Source of the DNA: an uncultured Bacteroidales bacterium
GTDB lineage: Bacteria; Bacteroidota; Bacteroidia; Bacteroidales; UBA932
Direction: 5' to 3'
NCBI GenBank assembly: GCA_944326325.1
Contig: CALVDQ010000017.1
Location: 1-51,882 of the forward strand
Length of the DNA stretch: 51,882 nt
In this document: positions 24,136 to 33,026 of the stretch, piece after piece
How positions within the stretch are numbered: the first letter of the stretch is position 1
How the letters are laid out: every line of letters begins with the position of its first letter
The notes under the pieces: model-generated
Seen by the model: the letters and a program-made list of their open reading frames with translations, nothing else
Database searches by the model: none
What the model was told of the DNA's origin: nothing
Translations under genes and position numbers: made by a program

Positions 24136-25008
24136 TCAGTCGAGGATCTTGACACGGATGTTGCGGAACCATACATCGTCACCATGATCCTGGAATCCTA
24201 TGTATCCTTCATGGTTTTCGCCGCCGCAGTTGTTCAGGAGTTCGAAAGCGAGAGGCCATTTCTCCTGGCTGAACTTGCTGGCCTGGAGCATATCTGTCCA
24301 CTGCTGGGTCCAAAGGTGGTATTCCACGACATTGGCGTCATTCTGCCCGTGCACGACAGTTCCCTTGTAGACCATTATCTTGCCCTTGTTCCATTCGCCG
24401 TACGGCTTGGCGTTCTGAGGCTTGGCCGGGATCATGTCGTAGAGGGAGGCAGACTGCCTGTTGCCGTCTATGCCGAGCTTTGCATCCGGATGGTTCTCGT
24501 TATCAAGTACCTGATACTCAGGACTTGAGATATAGATAGGCTCGACGATTGTCTTGCCGTCTTTCTCTGTTGTCACTTCCTGGGCGAGGTAGAGGACGCC
24601 TGAGTTTCCGCCCTTGGACACTTTCCACTCGAACTCGAATTCGAAATTCCTGAACTTGTGGGAGAAGATAAGATCCCCTCCGTCGCTTTCCTGGGCTTCA
24701 CCGCCGCCTGAACCGTTGAACTTGATGGCACCGTCATCGACAACCCATCTTGACGGAACATTGTCCTTGCCGTATCCTCTCCATCCTTTCATCGTCTTGC
24801 CGTCGAAAATGACATAGTATCCGTCCTTGTCTACAGGGAACTCGGACAGGTCCACCTGAGGCTTGTCCATCAGGCTGTAGGCAGGAGTTGCCTTGGTCTC
24901 TGTCCCGGCGGCATCGTTTTCTGCCGCTTTCTTGCTGTTCTGGTTGCCGCATGATGCCATTGTCCCGACGAGGGCGAGACCGGCTGCATATACAAAAAAC
25001 TGTTTCAT
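24136..25008 (-). CDS. DUF1080 family 3-keto-disaccharide hydrolase-like lipoprotein
   Basis: 290 aa. Lipobox (VGTMASCGN, Cys20) followed by a low-complexity linker and a concanavalin-like DUF1080 domain from about residue 60: YYVIFDGKTMKGWRGYG, then the FRNFEFEFEWKVSKGGNSGV core and a C-terminal IGFQDHGDDVWFRNIRVK. Characterised members cleave the glycosidic bond of 3-keto-sugars by elimination. It lies between the TIM-barrel gene and a Tat-exported oxidoreductase, in the order known from Bacteroides. Confidence 0.9.
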   Translation of the reverse strand: MKQFFVYAAGLALVGTMASCGNQNSKKAAENDAAGTETKATPAYSLMDKPQVDLSEFPVDKDGYYVIFDGKTMKGWRGYGKDNVPSRWVVDDGAIKFNGSGGGEAQESDGGDLIFSHKFRNFEFEFEWKVSKGGNSGVLYLAQEVTTEKDGKTIVEPIYISSPEYQVLDNENHPDAKLGIDGNRQSASLYDMIPAKPQNAKPYGEWNKGKIMVYKGTVVHGQNDANVVEYHLWTQQWTDMLQASKFSQEKWPLAFELLNNCGGENHEGYIGFQDHGDDVWFRNIRVKILD

Positions 25009-25090
25009 AATGAACTATAAATTGTTATTAGTTGTAATCTGTCTGGAATTGCCGCTATGGTCTGTTTCGCAAGTGCCGCATCCGGAATCC

Positions 25091-26575
25091 TTATGCAGGC
25101 ATCTCAGGCAGCGTGTAGCCGTTCTGGTACTCATGCTTTATGAGCTGCCTGGCGAATTCGTTGGCATCCACCGGCTCGGTCCAGGTCTTGTCGAACGTAG
25201 GATGCCCGTCCTTGATGTGGAACCCGTCCTTGATGACAGTACGGATCGTCGCGCCTTCCGGAATATTGGTGAACCTCATGTTCGGTCCGTCCCATTCGAG
25301 CTCCTGGTTCAGGCTCTGGAGCCTTACCGCAAGCACGCCCATAACGACCATCTCGTTGAACGGGCCGGCCTCGCTGAAATCCGACGCACTCGGGGTCCTG
25401 TACTCCGGATCCTCCTTGCAGGCGCGCACCCAGTCCATCTGATGGGAGAGGGTGATCTCGCGGAGGACATGAGGGACTTCAGGATTGCGTCCGGAAACGA
25501 GGTAAGGGTCCGCACCATAGCATCCGCAGATGAGGATGTCCTTGGTGCCGTAGAAGATCACTCCCCCGCCCTGGATGTTGAGGTCCTTCCCTGCAGGAAG
25601 ACCCTCCGGACGGTTCGGCTTCAGGCCTCCGTCATACCAGGTGACTTCCACTTCAGGCATTGCCACCTTCGGCAGATTGTCCCTTGCAGGAAATACGAAC
25701 TTTATCGTCTGTGCGTTAGGGGCGGACTCGTTCAGAAGAAGCGTAGAACTGCCCTGCACCCTGGTAGGATACCCGAGCTTAAGTCCCTTGAATACCGGAT
25801 GGAGGATGTGACAGGCCATATCCCCGAGGGCTCCGGTACCGAAATCCCACCAGCCCCGGAAGTTCCACGGAGTGTAGATGGCATTATAAGGTCTCATCGG
25901 GGCCGGTCCTATGAATGATTCCCAGTTGAGGGTACTCGGGATACGGTCCTCCTTCTCCGGACGGGCGAGGCCCTGAGGCCAGATAGGCCTGTCGGTAAAT
26001 GCTTCGACCTTTCTCACTTCTCCGATTTCGCCATTCCATATCCACTCGCAGATCTTCCTTACGCCTTCACCTGATGCGCCCTGGTTGCCCATCTGTGTCG
26101 CCACCTTGTGCTTTGCGGCAAGTTTCGTGAGGAGTCTCGATTCATAGACGGTATGAGTGAGGGGTTTTTCCACATATACGTGTTTTCCTGCAGCGATCGC
26201 CTGTGCGGCTATGACAGCGTGCGTATGGTCGGCAGTCGCCACCATTACGGCATCCGCCTCGTCGAGCATATCATCGAACATACGACGGTAGTCATTGTAC
26301 TTCTTTGCTTTCGGATAGCGCTGGAAAACGTGGTCCGCATATTTCCAGTCTACATCGCAGAGACCGATGATCTCTTCGCTTTCAAGACCTCTGAGGACAG
26401 AAGCCCCCCGGCCTCCGATACCGACGCCGAGAATCTTGAGTTTTTCTGTCGAGGGTGCCGGGGCCGGAGCCGCCTTGGAACCTTTTCCGAAAACAAGATC
26501 AGGAACAACCGACATTCCGATCGCTGCTGCCGCACCTTGTTTCAGGAACGACCTTCTGGACATTTCTTTTGCCAT
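25091..26575 (-). CDS. Gfo/Idh/MocA family oxidoreductase, Tat-exported
   Basis: 494 aa. A twin-arginine signal (SRRSFLKQGAAAAIG) shows export of a folded cofactor-loaded enzyme. From about residue 47 the Rossmann fold ILGVGIGGRGASVLRGLE is visible, with the Gfo/Idh signature KHVYVEKPLTHTV near residue 140. The C-terminal half (DFGTGALGDMACHILHPVFK) is the usual substrate domain. In the 3-keto-glycoside pathway such an enzyme oxidises the C3 hydroxyl of a sugar before bond cleavage. The neighbouring gene order supports this. Confidence 0.9.
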   Translation of the reverse strand: MAKEMSRRSFLKQGAAAAIGMSVVPDLVFGKGSKAAPAPAPSTEKLKILGVGIGGRGASVLRGLESEEIIGLCDVDWKYADHVFQRYPKAKKYNDYRRMFDDMLDEADAVMVATADHTHAVIAAQAIAAGKHVYVEKPLTHTVYESRLLTKLAAKHKVATQMGNQGASGEGVRKICEWIWNGEIGEVRKVEAFTDRPIWPQGLARPEKEDRIPSTLNWESFIGPAPMRPYNAIYTPWNFRGWWDFGTGALGDMACHILHPVFKGLKLGYPTRVQGSSTLLLNESAPNAQTIKFVFPARDNLPKVAMPEVEVTWYDGGLKPNRPEGLPAGKDLNIQGGGVIFYGTKDILICGCYGADPYLVSGRNPEVPHVLREITLSHQMDWVRACKEDPEYRTPSASDFSEAGPFNEMVVMGVLAVRLQSLNQELEWDGPNMRFTNIPEGATIRTVIKDGFHIKDGHPTFDKTWTEPVDANEFARQLIKHEYQNGYTLPEMPA

Positions 26576-26657
26576 TTGTAAAACGTTTTAATGGTTATTA
26601 TTATGTTTAATACTGCCTGTTTCATTTTCCATCGCCAGCCATTGGCTGCCGTCATTT

Positions 26658-27746
26658 CTACGGAATCCTTGAGGACCTGTCTTTCAGAAGCCCGTACCCG
26701 TTACTCATGCGGCGTCTGCGTTCGCGTATCCGCTCAAGCGTGGCACTGTCACCTATGGACGGAAGGTCGTGGGAAAGGGCATCCTCTATGAATTTCCAGG
26801 CATACTCTGAAGCGATGGCTGAATCCCTGAACGTAGGAAGCCCGGGATCAGCCTTCCCGTCTCTGACGGATTTTGCGAATTTCCGGCACAGGACATCTAT
26901 GTTCTTCCCTCCGAACGGCTTCTCAATCTTCTGCGTCGTGTTCACCCCACGGAGTTCTACCACCGCGGTCTTGAAATCGTGGGTCATCCTCGCTATCCCC
27001 TTCGTACCTATTATGTCTATATAGGAGTTGTGCGTCTGGTCCTTCGAGAGCTGTCCGTAGACAAATCCCTGGGTTATGTCGAACACGATCCCGTTCCGGA
27101 ATGTACCGTGGCACTGCAGCCACCACGGATCCTTGTAGTCCCACATCCGTATCGCCTGGGCATGCCACGTACTGTATTCCGCCCCGGCATACCATCTGGC
27201 GATGTCGACATAGTGCATCCCGCAATCGTGGAAGGCGGGGCCTTCATATTCATGACCCTCGCCCGGAGCAAGTCCGGGGGTCATGTGACACACGCGGATG
27301 ATCGCCGGCTCGCCGATCTCGCCGGAGGCTATAAAATCCCTGATGGTGTTGTGGTACCATGAATTCCTGAGATACAGATTCACCGTGGTGACGAGACCGG
27401 AACTTTCAGCAGCCTGCACTATATCCCATTCTTCCTGCAAGGTAGCCGCCAGCGGTTTTTCGGCTATGATATTCTTGCCGGCCGCAATGGCTTTCCCGAT
27501 AAGTTCCTTACGTGAATCCGCAAGGGTGGAGAGCACTACGACATCGACATCCCTGTCGGAGAATATTTCATCGCAGTCAGATACTGTCTTTGCCGCAGGA
27601 CACATCGCTGCCGCATAATCTCTGGATATATTGGAAATGTCACAAATATGGGTGACCTCCCATTCCTCATTGCCTTTCATCGCATCGAGGTAGAATTCAC
27701 CCATCCTTCCGAAACCTATTATACCTACTTTAATCTTCTTTGCCAT
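26658..27746 (-). CDS. Gfo/Idh/MocA family oxidoreductase, cytoplasmic
   Basis: 362 aa with no signal peptide. NAD(P)-binding VGIIGFGRMGEFYLDAM at the start and KNIIAEKPLAATLQEE near residue 100 with the conserved EKP lysine. HDCGMHYVDIARW near residue 180 supplies the catalytic His/Asp region. It starts the five-gene unit. In this setting it may reduce the released 3-keto-sugar to a normal sugar or act on another intermediate. No clear promoter motif could be found upstream, where the sequence is AT-rich. Confidence 0.88.
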   Translation of the reverse strand: MAKKIKVGIIGFGRMGEFYLDAMKGNEEWEVTHICDISNISRDYAAAMCPAAKTVSDCDEIFSDRDVDVVVLSTLADSRKELIGKAIAAGKNIIAEKPLAATLQEEWDIVQAAESSGLVTTVNLYLRNSWYHNTIRDFIASGEIGEPAIIRVCHMTPGLAPGEGHEYEGPAFHDCGMHYVDIARWYAGAEYSTWHAQAIRMWDYKDPWWLQCHGTFRNGIVFDITQGFVYGQLSKDQTHNSYIDIIGTKGIARMTHDFKTAVVELRGVNTTQKIEKPFGGKNIDVLCRKFAKSVRDGKADPGLPTFRDSAIASEYAWKFIEDALSHDLPSIGDSATLERIRERRRRMSNGYGLLKDRSSRIP

Positions 27747-27944
27747 GTCTGCGCATTATCAAAGCACGAAACAATAGTGTTAGTTATTTTTATGAAAAAT
27801 CATCTAAATGTAGGCAAATTTTTTCACATACGCATTGGAACCGGGGCAGAAAAGAAATCAAATTTTTTGTCATCCGGAAAATCATCATTATTTTCGCAGA
27901 AAAGAAACGGCTGTTTCGGAAACCGCCGTTTCGAAACAACATAA

Positions 27945-28164
27945 ACGCATCGGAAGCTGGTGGGACCGCAAAGGTGAAAACGAAATCGATATCATAGCCG
28001 AAAACGAGATAGACAGGACTGCTGTATTTTTCGAGGTAAAACGGAAAAGCGGGAACATCGACCTGGAAATATTGCGAAGGAAAGCCGAGGCTTTTCTTCG
28101 TTCAACGGGAGAGTTCAATGGATATTCTATCTCTTACAAAGGATTGTCGATGGACGATATCTAA
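27945..28164 (+). pseudogene. C-terminal remnant of a DUF234-type AAA ATPase
   Basis: From about 27945 the frame reads RIGSWWDRKGENEIDIIAEN and then AVFFEVKRKSGNIDLEILRR to a stop at 28164, which matches the C-terminal nuclease-like DUF234 domain of the archaeal-type ATP-binding proteins frequent in Bacteroidetes. Upstream sequence in the same frame is not coding-like and no ATPase domain (Walker motifs) is present in any frame. About 70 residues of a protein that is normally over 350 aa remain, so this is a decayed or truncated copy. Confidence 0.7.
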
Positions 28165-28165
28165 T

Positions 28166-28285
28166 CTACCACCAGACCTGCTTGCCGTCCTCATACGTAA
28201 AAATACGCTCCTCCACACCTTTAGTATGATTATGAAGGACATAAAGGGCATTCGACGGACAGTTGCCATATTCCAGGAAAATGTC
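28166..28285 (-). pseudogene. 3' remnant of an unidentified gene
   Basis: The minus strand reads [20 protein letters not shown] followed by [18 protein letters not shown] and a stop at 28166-28168. The amino-acid pattern is coding-like, but an in-frame stop lies directly before it and no start codon fits. It converges with the DUF234 remnant, their stops 1 bp apart. I do not recognise the family. From 28290 to about 28510 the sequence is AT-rich with nothing else I can name. Confidence 0.4.
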
Positions 28286-28512
28286 ATTTTATAGTATGCA
28301 ATTCAAAATTACATATTCAGGAACTAAAAAAATATCAATTTCTAAACTATTTCTATAAATTTTGATGCAGTATTTTATCGCATATGAAAATTCTGTAAAT
28401 TTTGCTAAAGCAGCCGGATGCGATATACGCCGCACAAGCCATTTTTCAAGTAAAAAATATAAAAAAATATAATTTTCACCTTGAAAAACAGAGTGGAGCC
28501 GCTGCTTCTGCA

Positions 28513-28935
28513 TCAAAACGCCAAACCGAAAATATTATATTCCAGTACCGGCAAGGACGATTCCGGATCGATGAACAGATAATAGTCATAGGCAGAGGAT
28601 TTGTCCTGGAATTTTATCCTGTAGATTTCATACTCGGAACCGGCAAGCAAGGATGTGAGCCCACGCTCAGACCTCTCAGCAACTGTCTGGTGGAACTCCT
28701 CCGGGAGCCGTGAATATATCAATGAAGTTCCACCTTCAGAGCGGACAATATGCGGGACGTAGACCGGAACCTGGCTGTTGTGCCTTATATAGCTGCCTGT
28801 ATCTGAGGTACGGCATTCATAAGCGTATTCAACAAGGCTTATATCTGAATACAGCGGTTTCTTTTCCGCACGCGCCGATAATGTTGAAAACAGGATAAGG
28901 CAGCATGTTGCCCATACGAAAAAAACTTTTTTCAT
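28513..28935 (-). CDS. Small secreted protein of unknown function
   Basis: 140 aa with a signal peptide (VWATCCLILFSTLSARA) that would be cut after ARA. The mature part of about 115 residues has many Tyr and Ser and no cysteine apart from one near the start. I recognise no family. A good -7 element (TAACTTTG on the minus strand) stands at 28982-28989. The 14-bp word TAAATTTTGATGCA occurs on both sides of the gene, at 28356-28369 and 29034-29047. Confidence 0.6.
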   Translation of the reverse strand: MKKVFFVWATCCLILFSTLSARAEKKPLYSDISLVEYAYECRTSDTGSYIRHNSQVPVYVPHIVRSEGGTSLIYSRLPEEFHQTVAERSERGLTSLLAGSEYEIYRIKFQDKSSAYDYYLFIDPESSLPVLEYNIFGLAF

Positions 28936-28981
28936 CTGCGTGAAATGTTTTATTGTTATAATTATGCTTTTTTCAGTATGG

Positions 28982-28989
28982 CAAAGTTA
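28982..28989 (-). promoter_or_regulatory. Promoter -7 element for the small secreted protein
   Basis: The minus strand reads TAACTTTG, a TAnnTTTG match, 46 bp before the start codon. A TTTG is nearby upstream but only 14 bp away, shorter than the usual spacing. Confidence 0.5.
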
Positions 28990-29064
28990 CCGCCCGGCAT
29001 GTACAAAAAATAGTAAATTCTTGACTTTTTCTTTAAATTTTGATGCAAAAACAGCGGTCTGACA

Positions 29065-29859
29065 TCATTTCCTGATGATCTGGGCCCCGTCGAAACGGTT
29101 GACCGATCCGCATACGGCTGAACCGGAATAACAGATGGTGCTGGCGTCCATCAGCGTTCCGGTTATGACCCCGTCGGAATGGAATCCGGCATAGCTCGCA
29201 TCGGAAAGGGTGCAGGAGAAACTGCCGATTGTCAGCATCCGGTCCGGATCACCTGGCGCGGAGGAAAGGCTCGAGGCATCAGAAAGTACGGCATCGCACC
29301 TTTCGATACGTCCTGACATCATTGCGGAAGAAGCGTCCGAGAAATTGAGGGAAGACTCCTGGAAATCCACATCGGAAGCCCTGAATGAAGATGCGTCACG
29401 CAGGGTGAGTATGAATGAAGGGGAAGTGACTCTCCCGAACTCGAAGGATGACATATCCTGCGCCTCGAGCCTGAGCCTGGAAGACAGGCTTACATCACCG
29501 GCACACCTGAAAGATGACATGTCCGATATGCTTACCGACTCCACCGAGGCACTGTACGGGAGCCGTATACAAGTGTCGAAGTTTCCGGAGGAAAACCTGG
29601 CGTCTTCCTTATAGCCGATGACAAGGGAATTGTCAACGATGCGGACTTCTATATATGGCAGGACATTCGAATCGGAAGATATTTCCACCATATCGTATTC
29701 CGGAGACATCTCGACGGTCATGGCGCCACGGACAACGATACCGGAATAATTTCCGGTAACATTCTGGTATCGGGTCGCCGACACTCCGGCGAGCTGTATT
29801 TTAGAACATCCTGCAGAGAACAGGAGCGCAAGCAGCATTACTATAAAGTTACTTTTCAT
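29065..29859 (-). CDS. GIN-domain (DUF2807) lipoprotein
   Basis: 264 aa from the ATG at 29857-29859, which gives a lipoprotein signal with LFSAGCSK (Cys18); the frame continues 20 codons further up but without a signal. The rest is a right-handed beta-helix with a repeated D-x-S-S pattern (DMSSF, DASSF, DASSA, DASSL) about every 18-25 residues, typical of the head GIN domain family. These are surface or periplasmic proteins of unknown role in Bacteroidetes. Confidence 0.85.
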   Translation of the reverse strand: MKSNFIVMLLALLFSAGCSKIQLAGVSATRYQNVTGNYSGIVVRGAMTVEMSPEYDMVEISSDSNVLPYIEVRIVDNSLVIGYKEDARFSSGNFDTCIRLPYSASVESVSISDMSSFRCAGDVSLSSRLRLEAQDMSSFEFGRVTSPSFILTLRDASSFRASDVDFQESSLNFSDASSAMMSGRIERCDAVLSDASSLSSAPGDPDRMLTIGSFSCTLSDASYAGFHSDGVITGTLMDASTICYSGSAVCGSVNRFDGAQIIRK

Positions 29860-29973
29860 CTTCCGACAGAAATTACAGGCTAAAAGATGAGGAAACATGT
29901 GGAAATGTTGCAACATCATGATCCCGCCATCCCGGAGTCCCGTCTATGCGGGACCGGGCCGCCGTACGGCGCC

Positions 29974-32070
29974 TTACCGGGAGGAAACCAGGCCGAGCTT
30001 CTCAAGCAGGGCGGCCGGCTCGGGATCATGGCCCCTGAAATTCCTGTACAGGACGGCGACATCTTCGGAGCTGCCTTTGGACAGGATATTGTCTCTGAAC
30101 GATGCTGCCACCTCCCTGCTGAAAATTCCCTTTTCCTTGAAAAGCGAGAATGCATCAGCCTCCAGGACCTCCGACCACTTGTATGAATAGTATCCTGCCG
30201 CATAGCCTCCGGCAAAGATATGGGAGAACGACGGCGAAAATGCCGTACCGGGCACCGGAGGCACTACGGAGAGCGGTTCCATCACCTTCTTCTCGAAATC
30301 CACCGTACTTTCGGCCGGAAGTTCCTTCAGGGTATGCCAGGCCATATCCATGATTCCGTACTGAAGCTGCCGCACCTGGAAATACCCGGCAAGATAGTTC
30401 TTCGAAGCGACAATCTTCTGTATAAGGGAATCCGGAATCACTTCCCCGGTCCTGTAATCCTTGGCGAAGGTGTCGAGGAATTCCGGTTCGAAAGCCCAGT
30501 TTTCCATAATCTGAGACGGGAGTTCAACAAAATCCCTCGGTACGGATGTACCGGTAAGCGAAGGATAGCGGCCTTCGGCGAGAATCCCGTGAAGGGAATG
30601 TCCAAACTCATGCAGAAGGGTGGTGAACTCTCCGTGGGTAAGAAGGGAAGGGTCCGTCTCCGTAGGTTTCGTAAAATTGGTGACAATGCTCACGAAAGGC
30701 CGTTCTTCCACTCCATTGCGGATGCACTGGCTTCGGAATTCCGTCATCCACGCCCCGCCGCGCTTGCTGGCCCTCGGGAAAAAGTCGGCATAGAAAAGCG
30801 CCTTATGGTTGCCGTCCGCGTCCCTGACATCGTAGACTTTCACATCGTTGTGATATACAGGCACATTGTCCATTTCGGTAAATGTCAGTCCGTAAAGCCT
30901 GTTTGCAAGATCGAATGCGGCAGCAATGCAGCTCTCCAGGCGGAAATAAGGCTTCAACTGCTCCTCGTTAAGGGCATACCTTGCCTCCCTGTATTTCTCT
31001 GACCAGTATGAAAAGTCCCAGGACTGAAGTTCGTCATCCTCGAAACCGTTTTCCCTGGCAAAGGCAAGGATGTCGGCAATATCCTTTTCCGCATACGGAA
31101 GGGACGGCTCCAGCAGTTCGTTCAGGAACGTCTCTACAGTCTCCGGAGTCTTGGCCATCTTTTCCTCCAGGGCGTACTCCGCATACGTCCCGTAGCCGAG
31201 AAGTTCTGACATCCTGATTCTCAGATCAACGATCTTCCTGACGATTCCGGTGTTGTCGAACTCCCCTCCGACAGCCCTCGTCATGTAGGCCGTATAGACC
31301 TCTTTCCTGAGTTCCCTGTCATCGCAGAACTTCATGAAAGGCCCGAAGCTCGGGTAATCAAGTGTTATGACCCAGCCGTCCAGCCCGCGTTCCTTTGCCG
31401 CAAGAGCCGCCATGTCCACGACATATCCCGGCAGACCGGCAAGATCCGTACTGTCGGTCAGGTGCAAGGTATAGGCATTCGTTGCGGCGAGGACATTCTT
31501 GCTGAACTGGAGAGTGGCAAGGGAAAGTTCCTCGGCATATTTGCTGTAGGTCTCCTTGTCCTTGTCCGGGAGATTGGCTCCGTTTCTGGTGAATGACCTG
31601 TAGGTATCTTCAAGAAGACGTTCCTGGTCACGTGCAAGACCGAGGGAATCCTTCTTCAGATACACAGCCTTGACCCTTTCGAACAGAGGCTTGTTCAGGG
31701 AGACGTACATGGAATACTCTGTCATGAGCGGAGACACTTCCTCGGCGATCGCCTGCATCTGATCGTCCGTATCGGCCTCCATCAGGTTGTAGAATATGGA
31801 GGAAACCCGGTCAAGGGTACGTCCGCTGTATTCCAGCGCCTCGATCGTGTTGCTGAAATCAGGTGCATCAGGATTCGCCACAATGGCGTCTATCTCAGCC
31901 TTGGCTTCTTCTATGGCCGCCTTGAATGCAGGCAGATAATGTTCATTCCTGATCTTGTCAAACTGCGGAGCCCCGTATGGACTGGAAGACTCCGTCAACA
32001 AAGGATTTTCCATATTGCAAGATATAATACATACAAGAGCCGCTGCGGCGGCGATAATCCGTGTTTTCAT
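29974..32070 (-). CDS. M3 family zinc metallopeptidase (oligopeptidase A / Dcp-like), lipoprotein
   Basis: Started at the ATG 32068-32070, giving 698 aa with a lipobox (LVCIISCNME); the upstream open frame is not family-like. The zinc motif is HEFGHSLHG at residues 487-494 and the region around ENWAFEPEFL carries the third ligand. Such enzymes trim short peptides, as dipeptidyl carboxypeptidase or oligopeptidase. The lipid anchor implies work in the periplasm. A TATCTTTG -7 element stands 101 bp upstream. The gene runs alone. Confidence 0.92.
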   Translation of the reverse strand: MKTRIIAAAAALVCIISCNMENPLLTESSSPYGAPQFDKIRNEHYLPAFKAAIEEAKAEIDAIVANPDAPDFSNTIEALEYSGRTLDRVSSIFYNLMEADTDDQMQAIAEEVSPLMTEYSMYVSLNKPLFERVKAVYLKKDSLGLARDQERLLEDTYRSFTRNGANLPDKDKETYSKYAEELSLATLQFSKNVLAATNAYTLHLTDSTDLAGLPGYVVDMAALAAKERGLDGWVITLDYPSFGPFMKFCDDRELRKEVYTAYMTRAVGGEFDNTGIVRKIVDLRIRMSELLGYGTYAEYALEEKMAKTPETVETFLNELLEPSLPYAEKDIADILAFARENGFEDDELQSWDFSYWSEKYREARYALNEEQLKPYFRLESCIAAAFDLANRLYGLTFTEMDNVPVYHNDVKVYDVRDADGNHKALFYADFFPRASKRGGAWMTEFRSQCIRNGVEERPFVSIVTNFTKPTETDPSLLTHGEFTTLLHEFGHSLHGILAEGRYPSLTGTSVPRDFVELPSQIMENWAFEPEFLDTFAKDYRTGEVIPDSLIQKIVASKNYLAGYFQVRQLQYGIMDMAWHTLKELPAESTVDFEKKVMEPLSVVPPVPGTAFSPSFSHIFAGGYAAGYYSYKWSEVLEADAFSLFKEKGIFSREVAASFRDNILSKGSSEDVAVLYRNFRGHDPEPAALLEKLGLVSSR

Positions 32071-32170
32071 GCCGATTCCTGTTTTCTGAGGTTCCAGTGG
32101 AATCCTCCTGACCTGATTCCCAGCCGCCGCATATCCTGTCATCCGATCCTGCGCCGGACTGGTCCGCCGG

Positions 32171-32178
32171 CAAAGATA
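32171..32178 (-). promoter_or_regulatory. Promoter -7 element for the M3 peptidase
   Basis: The minus strand reads TATCTTTG, an exact consensus, in the 188-bp gap upstream of the gene. No clear -33 TTTG at 19-20 bp. Confidence 0.55.
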
Positions 32179-32258
32179 ATAAGAAACCGGCAAGAAACGC
32201 AGTACGCCCCGTAAATTTTCCTGAAACTTTCCGTTGCCGTTACTGAAGGATTCCGCGG

Positions 32259-32645
32259 CTATTCTTCCGGCGGCACTTCCTCGAGGCTCACCTTCACAAT
32301 GGAAATGACAATGTCCTTCACCACACAATATCTTATGTCATAGCACATGTACGTCTCCTCCGAAGCATTTCCGGAATACGACGTGAAGTATTCCCTGGAG
32401 AAGCCCATATTCACCATATCCGACATAGGGATGTTCCTCAGGGATGTCCTGCGCAGGGAGTCGAGGATAAAATAGTTCCGCTCAAGGGCCGAATGTATCC
32501 TCTGCCGGTAATGCCGGCTGTTGCCGGACCTGCGGTTATGGAACCTGTTCTTGCAGGCGTCACAGCAGAATTTCCTGTCGGAACGTCCGTACACTATCCT
32601 GTCTCCGCACTCCAGGCAGACAGAGTCTGATGTTTCCTTTTCCAT
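32259..32645 (-). CDS. Zinc-ribbon protein of unknown function
   Basis: 128 aa when started at the ATG 32643-32645 (MEKETSDSVC). Residues about 9-32 hold CLECGDRI and FCCDACKNRFHN, two Cys pairs that can bind one zinc ion. The rest is charged and probably helical, then beta. I know similar short Bacteroidetes proteins with the FCCxxCKNRxHN motif, but no function. It is divergent from the short SSB gene across a 381-bp gap. Confidence 0.75.
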   Translation of the reverse strand: MEKETSDSVCLECGDRIVYGRSDRKFCCDACKNRFHNRRSGNSRHYRQRIHSALERNYFILDSLRRTSLRNIPMSDMVNMGFSREYFTSYSGNASEETYMCYDIRYCVVKDIVISIVKVSLEEVPPEE

Positions 32646-33026
32646 AGATATGACTAACGGATAAAACGGCATCCCTGGCTTTCCATATTTCAGGATGCCG
32701 GGATTCCTTTCCAAAGATTGCAGAAGGATATGGAAAATGCAACAGCCTGTACGGATGTTTTTCTCTTTTGATGGAAAACGTTTCTTTTTCCAATGGAATT
32801 TTCTCTTTTTTCAAGGCCGGTCCCTGTCCGCGGTCCGCCCGATTCGCCGGAGCCGGATACGGTCGGTTCTCCGGACTGACTTTAAAAAAAGACAAAAGCT
32901 TATAAAAAGAGAAAATACGGCATGGGGACTGTTCCACATCACGTTTTTATTGCCTTACTTTGTCTCCGGCTGCAAAGTGCGCACATGGAGACAGCCTTGA
33001 AGAAACACTAAAAACAGGTTATTGTT
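32646..33026. other. Gap of 381 bp between zinc-ribbon and SSB-paralogue genes
   Basis: Contains pyrimidine-rich (TTTTCTCTTTT-like) stretches at about 32757-32815 and a purine-rich A-run stretch at about 32880-32918. A TACTTTG at 32956-32962 is a weak -7 candidate for the SSB gene on the plus strand. I see no gene. Confidence 0.4.

Noticed and set aside
32956..32962. Promoter of the short SSB gene
   Set aside because: TACTTTG is one base short of TAnnTTTG and has no -33 partner; left as a weak candidate only.
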